In this document: one piece after another, positions 34,141-44,799 of the stretch
Numbering within the stretch: position 1 is the stretch's first letter
Layout: each line of letters begins with the position of its first letter
From: Entophlyctis helioformis
Lineage: Eukaryota; Chytridiomycota; Chytridiomycetes; Chytridiales; Chytriomycetaceae
Direction of reading: 5' to 3'
Length of the DNA stretch: 64,000 nucleotides
NCBI GenBank assembly: GCA_025526915.1
Contig: JAHLKH010000080.1
Location: forward strand, 49,055 to 113,054
Position numbers and translations under genes: made by a program
The notes under the pieces: generated by a model
What the model was told of the DNA's origin: nothing
Database searches by the model: none
Seen by the model: the letters and a program-made list of their open reading frames with translations, nothing else

Positions 34141-34304
34141 GCACGCCACGCAGCCTGCCACGCCTCGCCAGTGCACGCCTCGCCAGTGCACGCCAGCCGA
34201 CTGCAGACCACCACGCACCCAAAGCCCCCGCACACAAACGAAGCCGCGTCTCGCATGCCCAAGTTGCCCCAGCCAGACGCGACATCATCGCCTCGTCCAC
34301 ACCA

Positions 34305-35124
34305 ATGTCGACGCCACGCCCGCTGCCTTACGCTCTGTCCGCAGCCGCCACGCTTGCCGCCGCTCGCCCGCAGTCGGTGTCGCTCATGGAGCGGCCGCTG
34401 GACATGCTCATGGCCATCTTCTTTGCCATCCACATCTTCCCGTCGCTCGTCTTTGCGCCGCAGGTCGCCCTCCCGCCGCACCTGGCCGCTGCCTATGTGC
34501 CCGCCAAGGCCAGACTGGCGCTGGAGGGGGCCGTGGCTGGCACCGGCGACCCGTTCCTGAGCATGGCGCTGGGCAGTGCGGAGGGAGGCGCGGCCCGTGA
34601 GCCGTGGATGGCGGGCATCTTCACGGCCGAGGTGGTGCTGCAGCTGCCGTTCTTCGTGTACGCCATCACGGCGCTCTGCATGAGTGAGTCGTCACTCGCT
34701 GTGTGTGCCTGTGTGTGTGTGTGCCACAGCAGCCGACTGACCCGACCCATTCCCCGCAGACTGGAAGTCGTTCCGCATCCCGGCCATCATCTACGCAACG
34801 CACTCGCTCACCACACAGATCCCGATCATGGCCGAGCTGCTGTACGGCCGCTCGGCGCTCTTTGCTCCCGGCGGCCCGTTCGCCGGCCAGGACGAGCAGG
34901 CGATCCGCACGACCTGGGTCGCCATGTACGCGCCGTTTGCCGTCTTCCCGCTCATCCTCCTGGTGCAGCAGGTGTTCTTCAACGTCGTCGATCCCAGACG
35001 GACGGTGCTCACGGTGGGACAGAACGGCATCATCACGGCGTCGAAGCTGCAGCAGGGCATTCGGCCCAGCATGGTGGGCATGGCGACGTCGTCGGCTGCG
35101 GATCTGGATGCCAAGACCAAGTAG
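34305..35124 (+). CDS. TMEM97/EXPERA-domain membrane protein
   Basis: Two exons, 34305-34683 and 34760-35124; 247 residues. Four predicted helices carry the EXPERA pattern: RPLDMLMAIFFAIHIFPSLV, DPFLSMAL, FTAEVVLQLPFFVYAITALC, and NWKSFRIPAIIYATHSLTTQ with IPIMAELLYG. Human TMEM97 (sigma-2 receptor) acts in ER/lysosome sterol handling. The exon join restores NWKSFRIP, which supports the splice sites. An insert of about 25 residues between helices 3 and 4 is longer than usual. Confidence 0.85.
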
Positions 35125-35205
35125 ACGCGGCTGTGAGAGAGAGTGTGTGTGACTGGCTGGGCTGGGCTGGGCTTGTAGACACGGGCCAATGAAGAGATCG
35201 CTGTG

Positions 35206-35736
35206 TCATATCCGCTTCCAGAGTCGGCGTCTGTTTATTGGTGTGCCAGCCGTGGCAGCCGTGGCAGCCGTGGCTGTCGTTGGCGTGCTGCTCGCACCAG
35301 CATCAACAGCCGTGGCAGTGGCCGTGACTGCGACCGCGTCTCTGTTGCCACCGACGCTCGTGTGTGTGAGCTGCGCCGTCCCTGCCGTGTCTGCATGCCG
35401 CCGTGTGCGCTCGCCTGCCTGCCCGTCCCCAGCGGCAGCCACCGTCTGCTGCTGCAGCCCTCGTCCATGCCGCATGCCAGCCACAGGGACTTGGCCAGTA
35501 TCCGCCGCGGGAACGCTCGCTTCCGACACAAGGACGGGCGGCTTCTGCACGAGCATGGCGATGGTCGACCACAGGCTGGTTGCCATCATCACGAGCACAA
35601 TGGCACGGGCAAGCAGCGGCCGTCTGGGCATGTATCGGCACAGCAGATACGCAATGACAACCATCTGTTGCTGTTGATGCGGCTGTTGCGGCTGTTGCTG
35701 TTGCTTCTGTCTGGCTGGCGGTGGGTTGGCAGTCAA
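35206..35736 (-). CDS. Hypothetical single-pass membrane protein
   Basis: Open frame of 176 residues: Gln-rich start, one hydrophobic helix (ARAIVLVMMATSLWSTIAML), then Ala/Thr/Val-rich sequence ending in a basic RRRLWKRI. A frame on the other strand (35189-35677) is equally long, so which is real is uncertain. No family recognised. It lies between the convergent ends of TMEM97 and the 119-residue gene. Confidence 0.3.
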   Translation of the reverse strand: MTANPPPARQKQQQQPQQPHQQQQMVVIAYLLCRYMPRRPLLARAIVLVMMATSLWSTIAMLVQKPPVLVSEASVPAADTGQVPVAGMRHGRGLQQQTVAAAGDGQAGERTRRHADTAGTAQLTHTSVGGNRDAVAVTATATAVDAGASSTPTTATAATAATAGTPINRRRLWKRI

Positions 35737-35942
35737 CCTCGCTCACACACTCGCTCGCTCACCCTCTGCCATGTGCTTATGGTGCCAGCTGAGCCACGCA
35801 ACAATAATCATCAATCATTGTCGCTCAAAGCACGACCCGCACACCGCGCATCTCGTGAATACCATTCCTCAAACATGTTTAATGAGCATCCGCAGACAGA
35901 TGTGTGCGACCACCAAGCTGCTCAGAACGACGCACTTGATCG

Positions 35943-36302
35943 TCACAAGGACATCAATGAGAAAGTATACACATAGAGGTGCCGCAACGCAACAAACTGC
36001 CGGCACAAGTCATCCACTCCGTCCAGCTGCCCCTGCTCCGTCTTGTCCAGTATATCGACCAACAAGCCTCGCATCTCAGCATTGGTCGATGCCAGTTTGT
36101 GCACCAGGTACTCGCAACGCTGAGCGAGGTCGAGACACGGCTTGTGAGCGAGGCTGCCCATGAACACGTGGATGCGCTTATCAGCTGGGGTGCTAGCTAG
36201 ACGCGAGAGTGCAGCGGTGTACCCTGCGACTGTTTGGTGTAATGTTGCTGTAGAGGGAAACAGTGACTGCTTGATTGCGGTTCTCTTGGTAGTCTGTAAC
36301 AT
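35943..36302 (-). CDS. Small unknown protein, 119 residues
   Basis: Single open frame from ATG at 36302. The sequence is mostly helical, of balanced composition, and not repetitive (LAQRCEYLVHKLASTNAEMR; LLVDILDKTEQGQLDGVDDL), unlike chance frames in this GC-rich DNA. It may be a small coiled-coil subunit of a larger complex. Family not recognised. Confidence 0.5.
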   Translation of the reverse strand: MLQTTKRTAIKQSLFPSTATLHQTVAGYTAALSRLASTPADKRIHVFMGSLAHKPCLDLAQRCEYLVHKLASTNAEMRGLLVDILDKTEQGQLDGVDDLCRQFVALRHLYVYTFSLMSL

Positions 36303-36477
36303 GGCAAGTCAGCGCGTTGGGGCAGACATCAAGCGATTGCATGACATCCATACTGTTTGATCCTGGCTGGTTGTATTGCTGCTCTTCTTGCTCCGGTTGA
36401 ACGAATCGAGTGTCTGTGCGTCGAATGAATGGTAGCGTCAGCCAGGATAGAGGATCGTGGGGTTGTAGATGGGGGTC

Positions 36478-37349
36478 TCAAAGACCTACAGCCTTGTCTT
36501 GGTCGGAGAGTGATCTCGAACGGCCATTAAAGCGCCGTGTCTCGACCACGTCCACCTTGTCCTTGACCAGGGAACGCTGCTGCTGAGCCTCTTGCAGCAG
36601 CACGAGGAAATGGCCCACGTCGGTGTTGTGTGGATTGTCGACAGGATCTCTGTCGTGGCCCGCCTGCTCAGCCAGGCGAGCTTGCCTTTCCCTCGCCTTG
36701 AGCTTCTTCTTGTATCTCTTGATTGCGTTCTTGGATCTCGTAGGCGCAAGGGCAGAGGACCCAGCGTCATCACCACATGCAGATGCAGGCCTGGATTCGG
36801 TCTGGATATCGGAATGCTTCCGTTTGAGATCACGTCCAGTTGCAGCGTTGTTGGCGGCATCGACGACGGCCACGTTGCTGATGACGGGCTCTGGTTGCTT
36901 TGCTGACGCTGCGGTGACACGTTCCTGCAGTTGCGCACACAGCATGTCCAGCCGTGCACCATACAACGTGTCGCCTTGCTGATGGCGTGCCATTGCAACA
37001 CGAATGCCTGGATAGCTGGTGCTGTCGTGGCCGTCGTCATGGCCATCGTCATCGCCGTCGTCATGGCCATCGTCATCGCCATCGTCATCGGCGTCGGATG
37101 CCACGACACGGGCAAGACTGGAGCGCCGTGAGATGTACAGCAGTCCGCAGTGCGAGCAGTGGCTGGCATGTCCACGCAGGCGCTGGCGAATCCTAGCCCT
37201 GCGGTCGCTGTGGTCGGGCTGTTGCTGTTCATCCTCAGACACCGACGTTGGGTCGCTGGCTGCGTTGAATGTCAGGCAGTTGCTGCAGATCCAGATGCCG
37301 GCGTTGCAGTCGGAGCTATGGATAGAGAGTGCCGCAAGCTGGGCCGTCA

Positions 37350-37353
<4 letters not shown>
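36478..37353 (-). CDS. Zinc-ribbon protein with basic C-terminus
   Basis: Open frame of about 290 residues. Two CxxC pairs (CSNC and CSHC) about 45 residues apart make a zinc ribbon; an Asp/His repeat, encoded by a GTCATC-type repeat, follows. The C-terminal third is basic and helical (RSKNAIKRYKKKLKARERQA). The layout recalls RNase MRP/P zinc-ribbon subunits of the Snm1/Rpr2/C18orf21 kind, but this is only a guess. No ATG is in frame at the 5' end: the frame runs into a CTG repeat and the only nearby ATG (next to the repeat) is in another frame, so the start is spliced or damaged. Confidence 0.5.
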
Positions 37354-37381
<28 letters not shown>

Positions 37382-37383
37382 CA
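37352..37383. repeat. CAG/CTG trinucleotide repeat
   Basis: About ten CAG units (one CAA interruption) at the 5' end of the zinc-ribbon gene, on its antisense strand. Repeat-length change or slippage could explain the missing in-frame start. Confidence 0.9.
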
Positions 37384-37638
37384 TGTTGCACAGGACTTGC
37401 CAACTCAGGACGTATCTGAGCCGCCGCCGAGTGTCTGCAGCCGAGGCCAGCGGCAACGCCAGCGGCAGCACCTGCTCGCCGACCCGCTCACACGCATGGT
37501 GACAGTGTGCCACCGATGAGGCGGGCGGAGCAGCACGCGCTGCCGCCTCTGCATCGCTTTGCCGAAGCCCCATCGCTGACCAGTCTGTTGAGCACCACTC
37601 GCTGCCCGCTCGGCTCGTGGGCAAGGGCAAACGCGGCA

Positions 37639-37770
37639 GCCAATCAACGGCGGCCACGCGTCACAACGACTGCCACGTTGCGTGTGTGCTGTAAGCAGAC
37701 ACGCCGGCCAATCAGCGACGGCCACGATGTGCCGGCTCGACCGGCTCGTGAGCCGAGGTTCCATAAAAGC
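37639..37770 (+). promoter_or_regulatory. Two CCAAT-box repeats and a TATA-like box
   Basis: Near-identical 20-mers at 37639-37658 and 37707-37726 each contain CCAATCA followed by GGCCACG. A CATAAAAG element at 37761-37768 lies 130 bp upstream of the ATG at 37898. CCAAT is the binding site of the Hap/NF-Y complex in fungi. This is the clearest promoter-like arrangement in the window. Confidence 0.5.
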
Positions 37771-37897
37771 GGCGGCTGGCGCTCGCTGGCTGGGCCAACT
37801 CTTCTCGCCAAGTCCGCCCTGCCCAGCCCGTCCATTGCACCTACCGCCGCTCTCTCTCTCTCTCTCCAGCCACCTTCTTCCAGCCGCATTGCAGTCA

Positions 37898-39474
37898 ATG
37901 CCGTCGGCCACTTCTCTGGCGATCGACTGCAGCCACACTTTGATTCTTCCTCAACAACTTCCGCAACAGCCGGCCGCTCCACTCGCCATTGCAGCTCGTC
38001 GCAGCTCGATCACTGCCGTCCACAAGAAGAAGAGCGTCCATCGCAGCAGCAGCAGCAGTATCACCAGCATCGCAAGCCTGGCCAGCGTCGCAAGCTCATC
38101 GAGTTCAAGCCGCGGCCGCAGCAGCCACGTTCGCCGTGCCAGCATCGGAGGCGGCTCCAGCGGCCGGGACAGCTCGTGCGGCAGCAGTCTTTGCGACGGC
38201 TTCAACAGCCTGGAAGGCAACACCAGCACATACCACCACGACAGCCACACCACCAGCCAGGCGATGCAGCGACACGCCGTCTCGATTGGGTGTGCTGCGT
38301 CCACCACCAGCCCTGACGCATCTGTCTGCACTCGATCGGTTGTCCATCGAGGAGAAGCCGCGGATGTTTTCCTGGGCGATGGGCTGCGCAAGCTGGTGAT
38401 CAGAGTGCCAGACAGCCACTTGGTATGTGCTGCCCGACGGTCCGCGCTTGCCACGCCATTGTGACCGTGCACTTACAAGCAAGCGTCTGCCGTGCACCTG
38501 CTGCTCAACAGAGATGCGATGTGCATGTTGTTGTAGGCGACGACACTTGCACGGGCGGCGTCTCGCTCTCACTGCAGACGGCGCGGTCACGAACCGACAA
38601 CCGCAAGCACTGTCTTTCCAACCGCCGCTCGCCTGCATCGTCTGCGCGTGCACTCGACCAGCCCTCGAGCGAGATTGCCATGGACACGGTCGTCATGAAC
38701 GGTGGCGAACATGTCCGCATCACCATGTCGCTCTCATCGCCATCGGCCGCGTCAGCATCTGCGCCGGATGCGCAGGATACCACGACACATACCAAGAATA
38801 CCAAACCCACAAAGGCGACCGCTGTGCTCAAGATCCCGCGTCAGTACGCTCACGCGCTCAACCTCGACATCCGCATCAGCCACGGCATGCTCTCCATCGA
38901 CCAGCAAGACGATGCGTTCCACTTTGACCGTCTGGCGCTCACATCGAGCGTTGGCGGCATTGCCGTCAAGGCTGTCCGTGCCAACACGGCCACCTTGTTT
39001 GTGCCCATGGGCCCTGTGACGGCCGAGGTCGATGCCAATGCCGTTGACATTTCTGCGAGCATCGGGCCCATCACTGCGTTTGTCTCGCCGCTCGATGCCA
39101 CGGGTAGCGTCCCCGGGACGGTGCGGATCGACACGACGCTCGGGCTAGTCAGTGGCCTTGTTCGCGGATACTCTGATCTTTCCGTCACGACCACCACGGG
39201 CAGTGTGCAGCTTACCATCGATCCGGCACGCGCCGCGACGACGTCGGTTTTCACCAAGGTCAGCGACAGCGCGCTGCATGTTGCCCGCGGCTATGTCGGC
39301 ACGTACGCGGACACAAGCAAGGTTAGCTGCCTCACTGCCAGTGGTCCGCGCGTTGTGCGCCACGACCGCAAGAGCGGGCGTGTTGGTGGCTGCGAGATCG
39401 GCAAGGAGGGGACGGACAGCTCGATTGTGGTGCATGCGCTCAAGATGGGATCGACCACTCTGACGTTTGACTAG
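37898..39474 (+). CDS. Adhesin-like beta-repeat protein (DUF4097-like)
   Basis: Two exons, 37898-38422 and 38512-39474; 495 residues. The first third is Ser/Gly/Arg-rich. From about residue 250 come successive beta-strand repeats (DRLALTSSVGGIAVKAVRAN; VTAEVDANAVDISASIGPIT; LSVTTTTGSVQLTIDP), the pattern of putative-adhesin DUF4097 beta-solenoids. No clear signal peptide or membrane helix is seen. Location and function are unknown. The intron at 38423-38511 keeps frame and fits GT-AG. Confidence 0.6.
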
Positions 39475-39957
39475 GGCGGCCCAGTTTCTTTGCCTAGCTT
39501 TCTGTGTAGACCTACATCTGTTTGTTGTGTATATGTACATTACCTAATTAAGCGACTTCTGCAAGCATCCAACGTTGTCTGCATGCCAGAGTGTGGCTGC
39601 ACCACCCAATGCGTCCTTGGCGCTGCAGAGGCTGTCAAACGCGTCGGCTGCTTTGGCGAGCGGTTTCCCCAACCACAAACGTCGCTGTGAGCTCGCAGAT
39701 CCAGCGTGGTCGTCGTCTGCATGCCATCGCTCCCGAGACTGACCAGCGATGCTCGTGCCCGCCGTGCCCTGCAGGGACTGCCATGGAAGTGGATCTGTCG
39801 GTGCGTACACATGCAAAGGCGCACACGCGGCCGCTTGCCTGAGCGACACCAGGCTGTCCGCTGTCCGCTGGCTGGCTGGCTGGGATGGCTGGCTGGGATG
39901 GCCGTCTGGCCACAATGCAACAGACTGGTCTGGCGGTTGGGTCGACAGGAACCAGCA
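39475..39957. other. Intergenic region
   Basis: From the stop of the adhesin-like gene to the likely first exon of endosulfine. A short CTGG tandem repeat lies at 39869-39898. An open frame across part of it seems to be chance. Confidence 0.5.
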
Positions 39958-40935
39958 ATGGCGCCGTCCTTGGCCATGCCCCAGCAGCCCCAGCAAGCAC
40001 AGCAACCACAGCCAGCTATGCGCTGTTGCTACCGCTCTGTCCGCCCTTGCGCCATGGCCGCGCCCGCACTCACCCACACTCTGTCTCTGCATGTGCCGCC
40101 CTGCCACGTCTGCGTCTGCGTTTTGGTGATGCATATGGTGCGTGGGCGTGTGGGCGTGTGGGTGCCGCCTGCAGAAACTCTCAGAGGAAGACAAGGCGTT
40201 CTACCAAAAGTATGGCAGGCTGCCGCCCCCCAAGAAGGCGGTGCTCAACCAACGGCTAAAGGTGCGTCTGCTGTCTGCTGTCTGCCTGTGTGTGTGTCTG
40301 TCTGTCTGTCGTTCTGCCTCGCCGTGTCTGTCTGGCGCTGGACGGCCGGCTGCAGGGCGGCTTCGGCTCAGAGTCGCGTGTTTGGCGCAGCTCGACAAGC
40401 TTCTCGGCCCGGCTGGATACGGCCGACTGCCGTCATGCACCGGCCGACTGCCTGCCATCTGCAGTCTGCGCTGTGCGGCATTGGAGCACTGCTGCTGCAC
40501 TGTTGCTGCACTGGCGTGGCCGCCGTGCTGACCCTGAATATTGGCTTTCTTGCCTGCTTGGCACGTTGGGCTCATTACAACGCGACGACACACGACGACA
40601 CACCGACCACAACCACAACCACTGCCACTTGTGCAACTCGGTCTTGCTGCGGCACACTCCCCACGCCCACGCCAACCCCGTGGACAACCTGCCAGGGAGG
40701 CGATCGCAAGTACTTTGACTCGGGCGACTATGCGCTGTCCAAGGCAGGCAAGTCGTCGCCGTCCGAGGTCGGCTCCCAGCATCCGTCGCCGGAACGCATC
40801 CCGCACTCGATACCCCAGAATCTCAAGAAGAACGACGTGACCAACTCGCCCGTCAAAGAGTCCAGCCTGACGCACGAATCCTCCACAACAGACGCAAAGA
40901 CGGCGACGGCGGACGAGACTGTCGCTGCAAAGTAG
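39958..40935 (+). CDS. IGO1: Endosulfine/ARPP-19 family PP2A inhibitor
   Basis: Two exons are certain: 40175-40261 (KLSEEDKAFYQKYGRLPPPK) and 40696-40935, which opens with KYFDSGDYALSKAG. FDSGDY is the invariant endosulfine motif whose Ser is phosphorylated by Greatwall/Rim15; the phosphorylated protein inhibits PP2A-B55 at mitosis or in quiescence. The first exon is less sure; a Gln/Pro-rich start at 39958 fits, but its donor is unresolved. The second intron is 434 bp. C-terminal tail Ser/Thr/Lys-rich, as in the family. Confidence 0.8.
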   Translation: MAPSLAMPQQPQQAQQPQPAMRCCYRSVRPCAMAAPALTHTLSLHVPPCHVCVCVLVMHMVRGRVGVWVPPAETLRGRQGVLPKVWQAAAPQEGGAQPTAKGASAVCCLPVCVSVCLSFCLAVSVWRWTAGCRAASAQSRVFGAARQASRPGWIRPTAVMHRPTACHLQSALCGIGALLLHCCCTGVAAVLTLNIGFLACLARWAHYNATTHDDTPTTTTTTATCATRSCCGTLPTPTPTPWTTCQGGDRKYFDSGDYALSKAGKSSPSEVGSQHPSPERIPHSIPQNLKKNDVTNSPVKESSLTHESSTTDAKTATADETVAAK

Positions 40936-41258
40936 TTGGGGCCTGTGGATGAATGGTGCTGCTGGACTGCGTGCGATCGGCAACGGGGCTTTTGGTAGTT
41001 GGCTTGAAGGAGGGCGAGGGCAAGGACGAGGAGGAACAGGGGGATACGGAGCTGGCTTATGATGGTTGGCCGTTGGATTGCAGCGATGGATAGGACCATA
41101 ACCGAGGCCAAGACTGGACCGGGCTGGATTGCACTTGGGATCACGGATCTGTCACGGCCATCAGCAGCAGCAGCAGCAGCACCTTGGTCACCACTCCTCT
41201 CATGCCAGCCACCCTTTAGCCACTGCCAAATGCAACAATACTCCACATTTTGTTGACT
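40936..41258. other. Intergenic region
   Basis: Between the endosulfine stop and the retrotransposon remnant. A short CAG/AGC run lies at 41161-41180. No gene seen. Confidence 0.6.
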
Positions 41259-42330
41259 CTAGAGCGCATGTCTGCCATCCCAATGTGCTCCATGTAGCCG
41301 ATCAGGAAGACTGTTGGTTGGAGAGTGATGCTGGAAGTGCTGTGAGGTACTGGTCCAGCAATCAGATGCAGTCTCACGCAGCTCGGCCTCTGAGCGGTAC
41401 TCGTTGTGTTGGGGCCGTAGCCAGGTACGAGACCACAAAGGAGCGGCGGCCATTGCGAGCGACCTTGTGTCCAACAATCGCGTCAATCTCCCATTCAGCT
41501 GCTGCCGGGTCATCAGCAAAGGCGACTGCAGGCGCTGAGCAGGCAGTGGCCGGCCAGGGAAAGCAGCGGCCGGATCGCGGTACGGCTTCAGCAGACGGAC
41601 GTGGAACCACGGATGCAGACGATGCATGGTCGGATGCAGAGCCAGCTTGCAGTTGAGACCATCCAACGCGGCGTTGACCTCTGTGATCGGGAATGGACCC
41701 AGCCAGTTGGGCAGGAACGCTTGGGGCGATGCGTGTCGGTGGGCCACACAATGCCGGCGGCTTGCAGCATGACCATGTCGCCGACCGCGTAGGCAGGAGC
41801 ATCCCGCGGTGGCGATCGGCGTTGCGCTTCTGTCGTTCTTGGGCCTTGGCCAGGTTGGCTGTGGCATCCACGCGAGCCTTGTCAATGGCAGCGAGCAGGT
41901 CGCGGACAGCAGGCGGCGACGATGCTGCTGGCTCGTGTGGCAGCGTGCGAGGCTCGAGACCAAGGCGAGAAAGTACGGAGCATAGCCGGTCGATGCACTT
42001 GGAGCAGAGTTGAGGGCATGGACAGCCGCATCGAGCATGTGCTCCCAGTTGCTGCCGCGGTGGTTGGCGTACTTGGACAGCAGGTCCTTGAGCGTGCGGA
42101 TGGTGCGTTCGGACTGGCCGTCGGTCTCCTGGTGGCGGCCGTTGCCATGACTTGCTCAATGTCCAGCGCAGCACAGAGCGCCGTCCAGAAGGCAGACAGG
42201 AACCGAGCGTCGCGGTCCGACACGATGGACGACGCCCTGCATTGGTCGACGCCAACAATCCCAATCAGCTGCCATTGTTTGGGATTGTTTAAATCACGGT
42301 TGTTCAATATCCACATCGACCAACGCCATG
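41259..42330 (-). mobile_element. Ty3/Gypsy-type integrase remnant with chromodomain-like end
   Basis: Fragments in different frames read, in order: a catalytic-core strand with IVSDRDARFLSAFWTALCAA, the core end (HMLDAAVHALNSAPSASTGY), then WLGPFPITEV and LKPYRDP of the integrase C-terminal domain, and a chromodomain-like WEIDAIVGHKVARNGRRSF. At least three frame changes and no open pol frame: a dead 3' pol fragment. No long terminal repeat could be recognised on either side. Confidence 0.75.
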
Positions 42331-42702
42331 TCGCAGACGCTCTACAGGTCGGTGTGCTGCCTCGCTGGCTGTCGTGCTGGCTGTCGTGCGGGCTGGACGA
42401 CGGAGAAGACGATGGAGACGACGACGACGATGGAGACACAGGCGGCCATGATGATGCTGCCGCCGCTGCTGCACGGCTGCCGCTCGGCCGTCGAGCCGTC
42501 CAGCCCCGGCCGCCCTTGCCAGCCACCGTCACAGCGGCTTGGTCTGCTGGGATCATTGGCCGCTGCTGCTGCTGCTGCCGCCGACCGGTGCCGGTGCCGT
42601 CACACACGCAGACGCAGACGCACACGCAGGCGGGCAAGCGGGCTGGGGCTGGCAGCCCGTAGCAGACGACAGCCCACAGCGACAGCACCGCTGATTGTGC
42701 AG

Positions 42703-44374
42703 CACACCCACTAACCACCGTCTGTTTCGCTGTTTGGCCCGCCTCGCCCTCGCCTGGCCCTTGCTCTCACTGCGGCTCCCTTTGGCTCGCTCCAGCCCGC
42801 AACAAGGCGGCCAGCTGCGGCAACAGTCCCAGCAGCCCCAGCAGCCTCTGCGCATCCTCTTTGCGACAGAGTACCTGCCGCCGTTCATCTCGGGCATCGC
42901 CAACCGCTGCAAGAACCTGATCAACGGCTACCGAGCCGAGGGCCACCACGTCACCGTCTTCTCCGTCGCTGGCACCAGAATGCGATGTCGTCGTGCCGTC
43001 CGTGCCCAACCCCTTCTACGAGCACCAGCGGTACGTCTTGCCCCCAAACATCTGGATGACCATCGTGCCTGACCCATCTGACTGACTGTCGGCTGACTTT
43101 GCGCCAATCTGCCCTCTCTCGTGGACCTGCCGGCTCGACAGTGTGTTCATCCTGCCGCCCTGGCAGCTCATGATGCAGCTGCTCGACTTCTCCACGCCCG
43201 TCCCTACGACATTGTCCACATCGTCGCCCCGCTCTGCCTCTCCTTTGTCTTTGTCCTGCCCTTCCTCAGAATGCGCGGCGTCAAGATCTACGTCTCTTAC
43301 CACGTCTACCTCGAGTACTATAAGAACCACTACATCGGCAGCCATCCGCTCAGCGACTTTATCATGGAGCTGCTCTTCACCATGCTCTACTACATCCCGC
43401 TTGTCTGGCTCGCCGACTGTGTCGGCATCCCGTCCAAGACCGCTGACAACTACGTGTTCAAGTACTCGCAACGCATCCATTACCTCAAGTCCGGCCTCGA
43501 TACCAACGTCTTTGTTCCCAAGCGCATCGAAGAAGACGTCGCTGCCCGCACTCTCAGCGCTGCATCATCAACCGCATCTCTATCAGCAGGCACTGCCAGC
43601 GGCAGCACCAAGATGATCGCCACACCAAGCGCCGACTCGGATCTGCAGATCAGCGATTTGAGACGGTTTGCCGGCATGCGCTCCAACGACGGCCCTCTGC
43701 TCATCTATGTCGGCCGTCTTGCCGTGGAAAAGAACGTCGAGTTCCTCGTGCAGGCCATGGGACACCCGTCGCTTGCCAACGCCACATTAGTCGTTGTGGG
43801 CGATGGCCCGTCGCGTCCTGGTCTTGAGGACATGGCGAGATCGATTGTTGGCGCAGAGCACGTCTACTCGCCAACGCCCGTCGAGCCGTCCGGATCCCCC
43901 GTCTCTGACTCTGGCGACTCTGCATTCTCTGAAACCCAGGCATCTCCCACGGTTACCAAGACACCCGCCACTGCCGCCACGTCTGCGCGCAAACGCATCA
44001 TTTTTACAGGCATGATCCTCAACGAGCACCAGGTCGCCTCGTACTACGGCCAGTGCGATATCTTTGTGTCGGCCTCTGCATCCGAAACCTTTGGCTTCAC
44101 CGTCGCAGAAGCCATGGCGTGCGCCACGCCCGCTGTTGTCGTGCGCTCTGGCGCTTTCAAGACGGTCTACCGCATGATTGACGGCTGGCTGTTCCACGAG
44201 GGCGACATCAACGACTACGCCACCAAGATCTCGTCCGTGTTCAAGCAGGGCCGCACGGCACGGCGGTTTGCGCGCGATGTGGCTGTGCGCGGGTTCACTG
44301 TCCAGGCAGCCATCCGCGATCTGATTGGCACATACGAGTGGATCGTCAACGGGTGCGTCGAGGCCAAGCAGTGA
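42703..44374 (+). CDS. GT4 glycosyltransferase, SQD2-like
   Basis: Exons 42703-43030 and 43142-44374 (5' end unresolved: no in-frame ATG, a first exon upstream is likely). The N-terminal Rossmann half has RILFATEYLPPFISGIANRC, VVVPSVPNPFYEHQR and VFILPPWQL; the donor half has LLIYVGRLAVEKNVEFLVQA, GDGPSRPGLE and the EX7E-type site ETFGFTVAEAMAC. This order matches sulfoquinovosyldiacylglycerol synthase SQD2 and related GT4 enzymes. A Ser/Thr-rich loop is inserted before IIFTGMI. Frame slips near 42978 and 43190; adding one base at each restores it. Whether the acceptor is sulfolipid or another glycolipid cannot be told. Confidence 0.75.
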
Positions 44375-44799
44375 TGGATGGCCTCAGTCTTCTTCTCGCC
44401 GTTTCCCCTGTTTGCGTTCTTTTCTTCTGCATGCTGGATGCTGTCTGAGCAGCCTGCCGCCCCATTTCCCACCCCTTTTTGTCGTCCGTCCGAGTAGAGT
44501 GTCTGATCATGTCCGTGACCACATCCATGTCCTATTTTTCAATGAAAGCACAGTACCATTCACGTATCTTGCTCCTTACACTCTCTGAACAGCGTCTCTC
44601 TGTGACGCAGCCTGTGCGGCATCCTTGGCACACCGAGCAGACACACTGCATGCGTTCTTGTGGCCAATGGTAGACGCCCTGCCACGTCCACTGGCACTCG
44701 CTGGAGCGGAGATCCGCAGTCTGCAATCCACGATCTCGGCCGAAATTGCCGATTGCGGCCGAAACTTCCCTTGCCAACTCACATCTCGGCTGCATCCAC
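44375..44799. other. Intergenic region upstream of the ABCG gene
   Basis: Contains two close repeats of CGGCCGAAA (44737-44764) within 60 bp of the ABCG start, possibly a regulatory pair. Nothing else seen. Confidence 0.45.

Noticed and set aside
35189..35677. Plus-strand frame opposite the hypothetical membrane protein
   Set aside because: Ala/Val/Cys-rich without a recognisable domain; neither strand is proven, and I kept the one with a clear single helix at low confidence.
39706..40935. 409-codon continuous frame through the endosulfine region
   Set aside because: Only its last 80 codons are conserved; the first 300 are compositionally odd and cross the confident splice sites of exon 2.
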